NCBI GenBank assembly: GCA_964444665.1
Contig: CAYUIE010000010.1
Location: 1-64,000, forward strand
Length of the DNA stretch: 64,000 nt
Direction of reading: 5' to 3'
Source of the DNA: CAYZTY01 sp964444665
Lineage (GTDB): Bacteria > Planctomycetota > Phycisphaerae > Sedimentisphaerales > CAYZTY01
The notes beneath the pieces are model-generated. The model made no database searches and had not been told where the DNA came from. It worked only from the letters and a program-made list of their open reading frames with translations. Position numbers and translations under genes: made by a program. Shown here one piece after another: positions 6,477 through 14,680 of this stretch (position 1 is the stretch's first letter; every line of letters starts with the position of its first letter).

Positions 6477-8291
6477 ATGGCCAAGAAGAGCAAAACAAGC
6501 AAGCGGACAGGTAAAAGGCAAGCCTCGCCGAAGGCCAAGGCCCCAGGAAAAAGCGGGCCCAAGGTTGAGGTAAAGGCAAGCCGTCCGAAACGAAAGAAAG
6601 GGAAAAAGACGGCTGAACCGAAAGCAAAAGTCACAAGGAAAAGCAGGCCCAAGGCCAGTGTAAAGGTAAGCCATCCAAAACAAAAGAAAACAAAAAGAAC
6701 GGCTGCACCGAAAGCAAAGGTCTCAAGGAAAAGCAAGCCCAAGGCCAGTGTAAAAGCAAGCCATTCAAAGAGGAAGGCTACGCCGAAAGCAAAGGTCTCA
6801 AGAAAAAGCAGGCCCAAGGCCAGTGTAAAGACAAGCCATTCAAAGAGGAAGGCTACGCCGAAAGCCAAGGTAACAAAAAGTAAATCCAAACCCCAAACAA
6901 GCAAGAAACGCGTCAGCACAAAGGCCAAAGCACACAAGAGACACACGCGTGTAAAGGCCTCGGCCAAGAGAAGAGCTGTCTCTAAACGAAGTTCAAGACG
7001 CAAATCTGTCAGAAAATCTGTAAGTTCAAAAGCCAAGACTTCCAGGTCTAAATCCAAAAGTTCAATAAGAAAAAGACACATTGCGAAAAGAGCAAAGCCG
7101 GTCAAGAGACACGTTCGGCATTCAAAACGCAGCAGTAAAAGCGTAGATTTCGACTTCAATTCCTGGCTTCTGCCGGAAATGGAGCTTGAAAAACACGAAC
7201 TTTCTCTGCAGGTCGAAACCGGTATCGAAGATAATATCAAGGGTTCAACGCGTTATGCATGGATCGGCTCCGGCCAGTGTGGCGGCAGATTGGTCAAGTC
7301 ATTCTATGACATCGGCTACAAAAAGGTCCTTGCGGTCAACACGACCCATAATGACCTGGACCTTCTCGAGCTGCCAAAGGACCAGAAATTCCTCATGGAC
7401 ATCGGAGAGAAAGGTGCCGGCAAGGATATGAACAGAGGCAAGAAAGCGGCACAGGAATACAAATCGGAAATTCTTCACCATGCCAACAAGATTTTCGGCT
7501 CACAGGTCGACCATATTATGGTGTGCTTCGGAGCCGGTGGTGGTACAGGCAGCGGCAGCGCCATAGAGGTTCTCGACGTGGCCAAAAGATACGCCAGATA
7601 CGTCGGTCTTAATCCCGACACCAACGTCGGCGTGCTTATGACCCTGCCGACAATAGGCGAATCCAGCTCGCCGATTGTTGCGAAGAACGCATACAATGTT
7701 GTGAAGCAACTGAGCCAAATGGCCGCTCATAAGAAAATATCCCCGTTCATCATCGTCGACAACGATAAAGTCCAGAAGATGTATCCTGGACTGACCGTGA
7801 AATCGTTCTGGCCCAGCGTGAATCAGACCGTCGCGGGTCTGTTCGACATTTTCAACAGACTCAGCGCTCTGAGCAGCCAATATACCGCCTTCGACGCGAG
7901 CGATTACCGCAGTATTATGCAGTCGGGCGGATGCACGATAATGGGCCTGACAAAAGTGAACCAGTTCAAAGACAAGTTCGCGATTTCACACGCGGTGAAA
8001 CAGAACCTGGAAAGGACGCTGCTCGCCTCAGGGTTCGAGCTAAGCTCAGCACAAATGGCCGGGTGTATCGTCGTGGGCAGCAAAAAGCTGATGTCCAATG
8101 TGCCGGGCCTGCAGGACAACATCAACTATGCGTTCGATGTGCTCTCGGAGATTACAGGCAACGCCAGCGTGCATCGGGGAATCTATGAAGATAACAGAGA
8201 CTATCTGCGTGTCTATACCGTAATCGGTGGTCTCGATGCCCCGCTCAGCAGGCTGCAGGAAATGGTAAAGAAGCCGGCCGGAGTCCGGTAG
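6477..8291 (+). CDS. Tubulin/FtsZ-superfamily GTPase with a Lys-rich histone-H1-like N-terminal extension
   Basis: Residues 1-220 are a low-complexity Lys/Ala/Ser/Arg/Pro tail with imperfect repeats of about 25-33 residues (KAKVSRKS, PKASVKxSH, KRKATP), like histone H1 or chlamydial Hc1 tails. Residues about 255-600 form a tubulin/FtsZ-type GTPase: a T1-like WIGSGQCGGRL (about 260), the T3-region AVNTTHNDLDLL, the tubulin signature GGGTGSGS (about 353), and a T7-like FDASDYRSIMQSGG (about 472) whose two Asp match the catalytic synergy-loop acids of FtsZ. The GQCGG opening and DNDK element recall CetZ/FtsZ-like groups more than canonical FtsZ. A good AAGGAG site precedes the ATG by eight bases, and a terminator follows. 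It should bind GTP and polymerise, and the basic tail should bind DNA or another polyanion. Cytoskeletal and nucleoid roles are inference; no division genes lie nearby. Confidence 0.85.
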   Translation: MAKKSKTSKRTGKRQASPKAKAPGKSGPKVEVKASRPKRKKGKKTAEPKAKVTRKSRPKASVKVSHPKQKKTKRTAAPKAKVSRKSKPKASVKASHSKRKATPKAKVSRKSRPKASVKTSHSKRKATPKAKVTKSKSKPQTSKKRVSTKAKAHKRHTRVKASAKRRAVSKRSSRRKSVRKSVSSKAKTSRSKSKSSIRKRHIAKRAKPVKRHVRHSKRSSKSVDFDFNSWLLPEMELEKHELSLQVETGIEDNIKGSTRYAWIGSGQCGGRLVKSFYDIGYKKVLAVNTTHNDLDLLELPKDQKFLMDIGEKGAGKDMNRGKKAAQEYKSEILHHANKIFGSQVDHIMVCFGAGGGTGSGSAIEVLDVAKRYARYVGLNPDTNVGVLMTLPTIGESSSPIVAKNAYNVVKQLSQMAAHKKISPFIIVDNDKVQKMYPGLTVKSFWPSVNQTVAGLFDIFNRLSALSSQYTAFDASDYRSIMQSGGCTIMGLTKVNQFKDKFAISHAVKQNLERTLLASGFELSSAQMAGCIVVGSKKLMSNVPGLQDNINYAFDVLSEITGNASVHRGIYEDNRDYLRVYTVIGGLDAPLSRLQEMVKKPAGVR

Positions 8292-8320
8292 AGAATATAC
8301 AACACGATAGATTCATACCT

Positions 8321-8378
8321 CGCCGGAGGTGCCGTCGGGCAGACAATGCCTGAGGGTATCTCCGGCGACTTTTTTTTC
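8321..8378 (+). terminator. Intrinsic terminator after the tubulin-like gene
   Basis: The stem CGCCGGAG (8321-8328) pairs perfectly with CTCCGGCG (8360-8367) and is followed within two bases by eight T residues (8370-8377). The loop is long (about 31 bases) and contains a further GCC/GGC pairing. It lies 30 bases after the tubulin-like stop codon. Confidence 0.75.
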
Positions 8379-8455
8379 CTCCGATTAGACACGGATTCAC
8401 ACGAATTAACACTGTTTTTGATTAAACACGAACTGAACGACTGCATTCTACAGCA

Positions 8456-8510
8456 TCCCGATTTTATCGGGATTGCGCGGCTCCTGTATGTTGTCCCGAT
8501 GGAATCGGGA
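8456..8510. repeat. Two TCCCGATnnnATCGGGA hairpins
   Basis: Perfect 7-bp inverted repeats with three-base loops at 8456-8472 (loop TTT) and 8494-8510 (loop GGA). The second is identical to the hairpin at 59081-59097 before pheT. They lie in a gene-free stretch (8379-8755) that also carries ACACGGATT/ACACGAATT words at 8389-8440. Confidence 0.7.
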
Positions 8511-8550
8511 ATGAACGACAAATCCGAAGTGAGCATCGCGTTTTTGCCTT

Positions 8551-8579
8551 TTGCTTTCTTTTTAATTTAGACGTATAAT
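8551..8579 (+). promoter_or_regulatory. Candidate promoter of the Sll1717-type ATPase gene
   Basis: TTGCTT (8551-8556), a 17-base spacer and TATAAT (8574-8579) on the plus strand, 176 bases before the ATG at 8756. The -10 is a consensus match. Confidence 0.4.
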
Positions 8580-8755
8580 ATTGTCAATTCAAAGTGTGGG
8601 ATTTATTCATCTTTGGCGTGAAAGGGAAATATATATGAAATGCACGCAGGTAAAACTTAGATAAGCGAACGATTGCCGCTTGTAATAATGATGATAGAAA
8701 AAACCTGCAAGTAAAAGATAGAGACATTTGTTGTTTAGAAGTGGTGGAGATTGAT

Positions 8756-10402
8756 ATGAACAGACAAAAGGATTTTAAATTTAGAAAGCATGATAATATA
8801 GGCGCCGCAGATGCAGAAGATGACAAGTATTTGATGGATTGCTTTATAGATACCGGGGATCTAGAGACATTACTAGATTGTAAAGACCCTCACAGTGTTA
8901 TTGTTGGTAGAACTGGCTCAGGCAAAACAGCTTTACTCAAAATGTTAGAAAATAAAGCTAAAAAGGTAGTTATTATACCCCCGGAAAGTCTTTCTTTGTC
9001 ATATATTTCAAATTCCACAATACTTAGATTTATAGAAAATCTCGGGGTAAATTTAGACATATTTTACAGACTATTGTGGCGTCATATTTTTACTGTAGAA
9101 TTAACAAAGAAACATTTCAATATTCAGTCTGAGGAAGATAAGAGAAGCTTTTGGCAAAAAATATGGCAACGCTTTACTGATCAGAAAAACCGAAAAGCAT
9201 TAGAGTATTTAGAAGACTGGGGCAAATCTTTTTGGGAGGAGACTGAATATCGCATTCAAGAGGTCACTACTAAACTTGAAAAAAAACTTGAAGGACAAAT
9301 AAAAGTTACAATACCTAAAGGGATATACGGTGGACAAATAGGAGGCAATACAGGCATAACTGAGGAACAGAAAAAACAAGTAATTGAACGTGCTCAAAAA
9401 GTTGTAAATGATGTACAAATAAGACAACTATCTGACATAATAGAATTGTTAGATGAAATTTTGGATGATCCACAAAAACAATATTACATTTTGATTGACA
9501 GATTAGATGAAGACTGGATCGAAGACACGCTTAGATATCGCCTGATTAGAGCTTTGATTGAAACTGTTCGCGATTTCAGGAAAATCAAGTATGCCAAAAT
9601 TATAGTGGCTATTAGGCAAGACTTATTAGACAGGGTCTTTCGTCTTATAAGGGGACCTGGTTTTCAAGAAGAAAAGTATGAATCCATGTACGTGCGAGTC
9701 TACTGGACTGATAAACAATTATTGGAAATTATGAATGTAAGACTTAACCATCTTATAAAAAGAAAGTACACCAAACAGCCTGTGAGTATAGACACTTTGT
9801 TGCCAAGATCAGTAGATAAGCAAAAACCTAGTGAATATATAATATGTCGAACTTTAAAACAGCCCAGAGATGTGATCCATTTTGTCAATAAGTGTCTTGA
9901 ACAGGTGATAAACAAAAAAAACATTACGGTGGATGCTATAAAAACGGCAGAGGGGGAATACTCAAGAGATAGATTAAGATATCTCGCAGATGAGTGGAAT
10001 TCAGATAGTCCTAATCTACTAGAATTTTCAAAAGTATTACGTAAAAAACAGTTTAGATTTATGATACAAGTATTAAATAAGGCTTGTGAAGAGTTTTGTT
10101 TAGATTTTACATGTAGGAATTTAGGAAGCAATGATCCAAAGATTGTTAAATCTTATCTATCGCAATTAGCTTTCCAGGCTGCGAACGCAAATTTGGATTT
10201 AGAGTCGTTCAGGAACTCCCTTGTACAAGTTTTCTATAAAGTCGGCATATTGGGGGTTAAACTAAAGAGTTATGATTCATTTATGTGGTCGTCTGGACAT
10301 AGAGGAGCTATCTCTGGCACCGAAATCAATAACAATACAAAATTGGAAGTACACCCAGCCTTTTGGCGAGTATTAGGAGTGATTAATAAAGAAGAATTAT
10401 AG
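8756..10402 (+). CDS. P-loop ATPase resembling the Sll1717 / KAP-like family
   Basis: Residues about 50-70 hold Walker A (VVGRTGSGKTALL) and about 240-250 a Walker B-like strand (YYILIDRLDEDW) followed by an AAA-type sensor stretch (KYAKIIVAIRQDLLDRVF). The rest is helical and charged. The pattern, a DUF-like N-terminal start ahead of Walker A with a large insertion before Walker B, matches what I know of Sll1717-type STAND/KAP-like ATPases, often found near defence or mobile genes. I prefer the ATG at 8756 because GGTGGAGA (8743-8750) is well spaced; the GTG at 8741 overlaps that site. The gene is strikingly AT-rich compared with the genes on both sides and stands alone, so it was probably acquired by transfer. 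Its partner and substrate are unknown. Confidence 0.75.
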   Translation: MNRQKDFKFRKHDNIGAADAEDDKYLMDCFIDTGDLETLLDCKDPHSVIVGRTGSGKTALLKMLENKAKKVVIIPPESLSLSYISNSTILRFIENLGVNLDIFYRLLWRHIFTVELTKKHFNIQSEEDKRSFWQKIWQRFTDQKNRKALEYLEDWGKSFWEETEYRIQEVTTKLEKKLEGQIKVTIPKGIYGGQIGGNTGITEEQKKQVIERAQKVVNDVQIRQLSDIIELLDEILDDPQKQYYILIDRLDEDWIEDTLRYRLIRALIETVRDFRKIKYAKIIVAIRQDLLDRVFRLIRGPGFQEEKYESMYVRVYWTDKQLLEIMNVRLNHLIKRKYTKQPVSIDTLLPRSVDKQKPSEYIICRTLKQPRDVIHFVNKCLEQVINKKNITVDAIKTAEGEYSRDRLRYLADEWNSDSPNLLEFSKVLRKKQFRFMIQVLNKACEEFCLDFTCRNLGSNDPKIVKSYLSQLAFQAANANLDLESFRNSLVQVFYKVGILGVKLKSYDSFMWSSGHRGAISGTEINNNTKLEVHPAFWRVLGVINKEEL

Positions 10403-10720
10403 GGGGTGTCTGCTTTTTTTATTTTCTGCAGTTTATTTTGCGATTGTCGAAATAACATTACACTTCGAGCTTCCCCGAATATGTCCGCATGGGGCGGATT
10501 TCCTCGCTGCTGCCGGAGGCCGCGATGAGGAAACAAGCAGAGGTTTGCCGAAGGCGAACGAAGGATAAATTTCCGAACCGCAGGCAGCAGATTCGTATAT
10601 CGTCGTTCGTATTTCGTATATCGCCAGTTGAATCCGGCAAGACCGGGGGTGGCAGGGCTAAGCGGGGTGGATTCCTGCTGTCGCAGGAGTGACAAAGGGG
10701 GATTACTCAGTCCCAGGGAC
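10403..10720. other. Intergenic region with dispersed repeats
   Basis: I see no gene. The stretch carries the TCGTATATCGCCAGTTGAA repeat (10614-10632), a CCTGC/GCAGG hairpin fragment (about 10674-10688) and fragments resembling the intergenic repeats at 4.4-5.9 kb. Confidence 0.5.
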
Positions 10721-10990
10721 TCAGGGCACTTTGACCAGCTCATACAAGCCGTGCCCGCTGTCGCGCAGTCTTCCCTGCCTGCACAATTCGTCCCAGACCT
10801 CCTGCGGAAACTGGCTGGGCGGCTTTATCGCAAAAACGCCCTTAGGGCCGCCCGAAAGCGGGCCTCGTCCAAGGCGTGAATCGTCATCGAGGGCAGTGAG
10901 CTTGAGCCGTTTCTTGAACGCCTTCATCGCACTCTTGAGAACCTTCGGGTCTATGCCCCCACCTTGCTCTTGTTGCTGGTTTTCTGTCAT
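10721..10990 (-). CDS. Small conserved planctomycete protein, function unknown
   Basis: An 89-residue soluble protein with a Gln/Gly-rich N-terminus and a basic KAFKKRLKLTALDDDSRLG stretch, followed by GVFAIKPPSQFPQEVWDEL and a short C-terminal GHGLYEL motif. Proteins of this pattern recur in planctomycete genomes as far as I recall, which is why I accept it over the open frames on the other strand. The ATG is preceded by AGAGG about nine bases upstream. It stands alone among repeats. I cannot assign a function; the basic helix and the compact wing-like end would fit a nucleic-acid binder, but that is a guess. Confidence 0.7.
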   Translation of the reverse strand: MTENQQQEQGGGIDPKVLKSAMKAFKKRLKLTALDDDSRLGRGPLSGGPKGVFAIKPPSQFPQEVWDELCRQGRLRDSGHGLYELVKVP

Positions 10991-11316
10991 ATTATATGCC
11001 TCTGCATTTTTATGCCCATTAAAAATTGAGTCCGGTGTTGATTTCGCAATGGCAATCGGGTTAAGTATTAATAAAAATAGGTTGAAAGAGGTTGAAAGTC
11101 AAGTGGGTCTTGTGGATAGATTTAAACCAGCGTAGATAAGAAAATGGTGGGGCACTCGTCTCCGCGAAACGCTTCGCCGAAACAGGCGGCCTCATCCTGG
11201 CAATCCGATGCAGACATTTTTGGATACGATACCGTTAATAAAGGAAAAAATGCTTAACAAAAGCTTACAAACAGAATATAATGCCTGTCAGGTTAAGTCG
11301 TAGCAACTACAATAAA
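10991..11316. other. Divergent intergenic region
   Basis: This lies between the minus-strand small protein and the plus-strand esterase and should hold both promoters. I see no convincing -35/-10 pair and no structured RNA. Confidence 0.4.
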
Positions 11317-12249
11317 ATGTTACAAAAAATAATATATTTTACAGTGATAACAGGAGTACTTGCTTTGTCCTGCACAGATTTGCCCGACGAGGAAAAATCA
11401 AAAGCCTCTGAGTCAGCAGCCCAACCTGCCGGTCGCGGCCCGGGTGGTTTTAATCATCCGATTGTATTGGGGCCGGACGATAAGCCGGCATTCGAGGAGC
11501 CTCCTGGCGGTTTTGATAAAAAGCGCGACGGCATTGCACACGGCAGGAAGGAGATGATTGAATATGATTCCAAAACGGTCGGCACCCGTCGCAAGATGCT
11601 TGTCTATACTCCGGCAGGTTATTCGACCGACCGCAAATACCCGGTACTTTACCTGCTACACGGCATCGGCGGTGATGAGACGGAATGGCAGCGATTTGCC
11701 ACGCCGGACGTTCTTCTGGACAACCTGCTGGCTGATAAGAAGATTGAACCGATGATTGTGGTTATGCCGAACGGCCGAGCGCAGCCTAATGACCGTGCAG
11801 AAGGTAATGTTTTTGAGCATGCGCCGGCATTCGAGAAATTTGAGCAGGACCTGCTTAAGGACGTTATCCCCACAATCGAAAGCCGATATTCTGTGTTGGC
11901 GGACCGTGAGCATCGGGCCTTGGCCGGGCTTTCAATGGGTGGGGGACAGGCACTAAATTTCGGTCTGGGGCATCTTGATACTTTTGCCTGGGTTGGTGCA
12001 TTTTCTGCCGCACCGAATACCAAACCGGCCCAGCAGCTTGTTCCCGAGCCGGCGAAAGCCAAAAAGCAATTGAAACTGTTATGGCTCGCCTGCGGCAACA
12101 AAGACAGCCTGATTTCCATCAGTCAGGATGTCCATAAGTATCTTAAGAAAAACAATGTTCCGCATATCTGGCATGTGGATTCCAATGGTCATGAGCCAAC
12201 TGAATGGCGAAACAATCTCTATTTCTTTGTACAGCATATTTTCCGTTAG
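11317..12249 (+). CDS. Lipoprotein esterase of the feruloyl/acetylxylan esterase (esterase D-like) family
   Basis: An alpha/beta-hydrolase fold protein. It begins with a signal segment (MLQKIIYFTVITGVLAL) and a lipobox ending LALSC, so I use the ATG at 11317 rather than 11281. Landmarks: VLYLLHGIGGDETEW (oxyanion strand), GLSMGGG with the nucleophile Ser, CGNKD with the likely acid, and DSNGHEPTEW with the catalytic His. Related proteins hydrolyse feruloyl or acetyl esters on plant and algal polysaccharides, or are broad carboxylesterases. The membrane anchor puts it in the periplasm or outer membrane, in keeping with a polysaccharide-degrading life style. It has no operon partner. Confidence 0.85.
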   Translation: MLQKIIYFTVITGVLALSCTDLPDEEKSKASESAAQPAGRGPGGFNHPIVLGPDDKPAFEEPPGGFDKKRDGIAHGRKEMIEYDSKTVGTRRKMLVYTPAGYSTDRKYPVLYLLHGIGGDETEWQRFATPDVLLDNLLADKKIEPMIVVMPNGRAQPNDRAEGNVFEHAPAFEKFEQDLLKDVIPTIESRYSVLADREHRALAGLSMGGGQALNFGLGHLDTFAWVGAFSAAPNTKPAQQLVPEPAKAKKQLKLLWLACGNKDSLISISQDVHKYLKKNNVPHIWHVDSNGHEPTEWRNNLYFFVQHIFR

Positions 12250-12549
12250 GAGAATTGCCCACGGCCACAGGTGCCGGGGCTAAACGGGGTTGCACCCCTG
12301 TCAAGATGGCGGGGAGGGGTTCTGGGGCGGTGCCAAAAGTGGTATAATCTGCTGTAAAATGGGCAGGGGGCGGCTTTTCGAGACTAATTCTTGCACCTCG
12401 TAATACTTTCTGATAAAAGAAGTTACGTTTTAAGAGGCCAAAACGGCCCAAAGGCAGGGCGAGTCTGGCATCAGCTTTGCACTGAATTGACAGCATTCGA
12501 CGGATAAAGTGCATTCTTAAATAGAAATAAGTGTTAGGAGAGGACAATT
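12250..12549 (+). promoter_or_regulatory. Upstream region of the groEL operon
   Basis: 300 bases. It holds an extended -10 (TGG-TATAAT, -10 at 12343-12348) without a good -35, and a TTGACA at 12487-12492 with only a poor -10 (TGCATT) 17 bases on. I looked for the HrcA operator CIRCE (TTAGCACTC-N9-GAGTGCTAA) and did not find it, so heat control, if present, is by another route. Confidence 0.35.
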
Positions 12550-14247
12550 ATGGCAGTTAAAGAATTGGCATTCGAGGCGGAAGCACGGGCCTCGCTGTTG
12601 AGGGGCGTGGAGAAACTGGCGAACGCCGTCAAATCAACACTCGGGCCGAGAGGCCGAAACGCGATTATCGACAAAGGCTGGGGCGGGCCGACCGTTACCA
12701 AGGACGGCGTGACCGTGGCGGAGGAAATCGAGCTGATTGATAAGGCGGAGAACCTCGGCGCACAGTTAGTAAAAGAAGCGGCGACAAAGACCTCCAAGAT
12801 TGCCGGCGACGGGACGACAACGGCGACGGTCCTTACCGAGGCGATTTTCAAAGAGGCGTATCGAAACCTCGCGGCAGGGGCCGATGCGATGAGCCTGAAC
12901 CGCGGCATACAATCGGCCGTTAAGTGCGCGGTCGAGAAATTGACCAGCCTTGCGAAGCCCATCGATATCGAAAAGAAGGACGACATCATCAACATAGCAG
13001 CGGTCTCGGCAAATAACGACGTCGAAGTGGGCAAGATAATGGCCAAGGCCTTTCAGCGAGTCGGCAAAGACGGGGTCATTACCGTCGAGGAGGGCAAGAG
13101 CCTTGATACGACGGTTGAGTTTGTCGAGGGTATGCAGTTTGACCGGGGCTATCTTTCGCCGCACTTCGTGACCGACCCGGAGAATATGGTCTGTGAGCTG
13201 GAAAGGCCTTTTGTTCTCGTTTACGAGGACAAGATTAGCAACGTCGGCAAAATCGTGCCTCTTCTCGAAGCGTCGGCCAAGGCGAAAAAGCCGCTGCTGA
13301 TAATCGCGGAGGATATCGAAGGCGAGGCGCTGGCGACGCTGGTCGTCAATAAGCTTCGCGGCATCCTGAATGTTGCCGCCGTCAAGGCGCCGGGATACGG
13401 CGACCGTCGAAAAGCGATGCTGCAGGACATAGCGATACTTACCGGAGCCGAGCCGATTTTCAAGGACCTCGGCATCGAATTAGAGAACGTTTCAATCAAG
13501 CAACTGGGCCAGGCAAAGAAGGTCACCATTGATAACGATAACACAATCATTCTCGAGGGGGCAGGATCGAGCGAGGCGCTGAAGGGAAGAATCAGCCAGA
13601 TTCGCGGCGAGATAGACAGCACGACAAGCGATTATGACCGTGAGAAACTTCAGGAAAGATTAGCAAAGCTTACCGGCGGTGTGGCGCAAATCAACGTTGG
13701 TGCGGCAAGCGAGGCGGAAATGAAAGAGAAGAAGGCCCGCATCGAGGACGCGCTGCACGCGACAAGGGCGGCTATCGAAGGCGGGATTGTGCCCGGCGGC
13801 GGTGTGGCCTTTATTCGCTGCATCGATGACGTGCATAAATTGGGTCTGAAAGACGATGAGAAGACCGGCGCGGAGATAGTTGCGCACGCATTGAAGATGC
13901 CGTGCTATTTCATTGCCGCGAATGCCGGCGCGGTTCCCAATATAGTGGTTAACAAGGTTTATAAAGGCAAGGGCGGTTTCGGTTACAATGCCGACAAGGA
14001 CCAGTTCGAGGACCTGGTCGAAGCCGGCGTAATCGACCCGGTTAAGGTATCGATATCCGCTTTGCAGAACGGAGCGAGTGTTGCAGGGCTGCTTTTAACA
14101 ACCGATTGCCTTGTTAGCGAGAAGCCCAAGGAAAAAGGACAGGCAGGCCCGCCCGGCGGAATGCCCGGCGGAATGGGTGGCATGGGCGGCGGAATGCCCG
14201 GCGGAATGGGTGGCATGGGCGGAATGCCCGGCATGGGAATGATGTAA
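12550..14247 (+). CDS. groL: Chaperonin GroEL (60 kDa), copy 1 with GGM tail
   Basis: A full-length GroEL of 565 residues. It folds proteins in a double heptameric ring with GroES in the cytoplasm. Visible signatures: VKSTLGPRGRNAIIDKG near the start, the ATPase motif GDGTTTATVL (about 87-96), the apical-domain EGMQFDRGYLSPHFVTD, and AAIEGGIVPGGG in the C-terminal equatorial part. It ends in a long Gly/Met-rich GGMPGGM-type tail, somewhat longer than the usual 23 residues. The ribosome site TAGGAGAGG lies just before the ATG. groES follows 61 bases downstream, the reverse of the usual groES-groEL order. Confidence 0.97.
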   Translation: MAVKELAFEAEARASLLRGVEKLANAVKSTLGPRGRNAIIDKGWGGPTVTKDGVTVAEEIELIDKAENLGAQLVKEAATKTSKIAGDGTTTATVLTEAIFKEAYRNLAAGADAMSLNRGIQSAVKCAVEKLTSLAKPIDIEKKDDIINIAAVSANNDVEVGKIMAKAFQRVGKDGVITVEEGKSLDTTVEFVEGMQFDRGYLSPHFVTDPENMVCELERPFVLVYEDKISNVGKIVPLLEASAKAKKPLLIIAEDIEGEALATLVVNKLRGILNVAAVKAPGYGDRRKAMLQDIAILTGAEPIFKDLGIELENVSIKQLGQAKKVTIDNDNTIILEGAGSSEALKGRISQIRGEIDSTTSDYDREKLQERLAKLTGGVAQINVGAASEAEMKEKKARIEDALHATRAAIEGGIVPGGGVAFIRCIDDVHKLGLKDDEKTGAEIVAHALKMPCYFIAANAGAVPNIVVNKVYKGKGGFGYNADKDQFEDLVEAGVIDPVKVSISALQNGASVAGLLLTTDCLVSEKPKEKGQAGPPGGMPGGMGGMGGGMPGGMGGMGGMPGMGMM

Positions 14248-14308
14248 GAAACTCATTATTACAATTTGATGCGCCTTGTGCGTGAATAAAATAAGAAGGA
14301 GTTGATAT

Positions 14309-14599
14309 ATGAAACTGAAACCTTTGGATGATAGAGTAGTTGTTAAGCCGTTGGAAGCAGAGGAGAAAACGGCCGGCGGAATCGTGCTGCCCGACACCGC
14401 AAAAGAAAAACCGCAAATCGGCAAGATAATCGAGGTGGGCCAGGGCAAAGTGCTCGAGAACGGAAAACGCGGCGAGATGTCCGTCAAAAAAGACGACGAG
14501 GTGCTGTTCGGGAAATACTCGGGCAGCGAAGTGGAAATTGAAGGCGAGGAATACAAAATCCTGAGGGAAAGCGAAATACTCGGAATCGTTGAAAGATAG
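14309..14599 (+). CDS. groS: Co-chaperonin GroES
   Basis: 96 residues, the standard length. It carries MKLKPLDDRVVVKPLEAEEKT, the mobile-loop sequence TAGGIVLPDTAKEKPQ with the GroEL-binding IVL tripeptide, the KDDEVLFGKYSG strand and EYKILRESEILGIVE at the end. It caps the GroEL ring. It lies between two groEL genes and could serve both. AAGGAG stands eight to nine bases before the ATG. Confidence 0.97.
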   Translation: MKLKPLDDRVVVKPLEAEEKTAGGIVLPDTAKEKPQIGKIIEVGQGKVLENGKRGEMSVKKDDEVLFGKYSGSEVEIEGEEYKILRESEILGIVER

Positions 14600-14680
14600 A
14601 AACAGAATAAGAAACATTGTGCCCTGATTCTTTGTGTGGTGCAAAATATAATAAAGGCGATTTAACAAGAGGTAAAAAAT

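Noticed and set aside
6443..7240. 265-codon open frame on the minus strand opposite the Lys-rich tail
   Set aside because: A shadow of the low-complexity AAG/AAA-rich coding strand, giving an artificial Leu/Phe-rich protein.
10689..11135. 148-codon plus-strand open frame over the small planctomycete gene
   Set aside because: It lies opposite a better-supported minus-strand gene and has mixed, non-family sequence.
12250..12549. Possible CIRCE operator before groEL
   Set aside because: No TTAGCACTC/GAGTGCTAA pair found on reading both strands.
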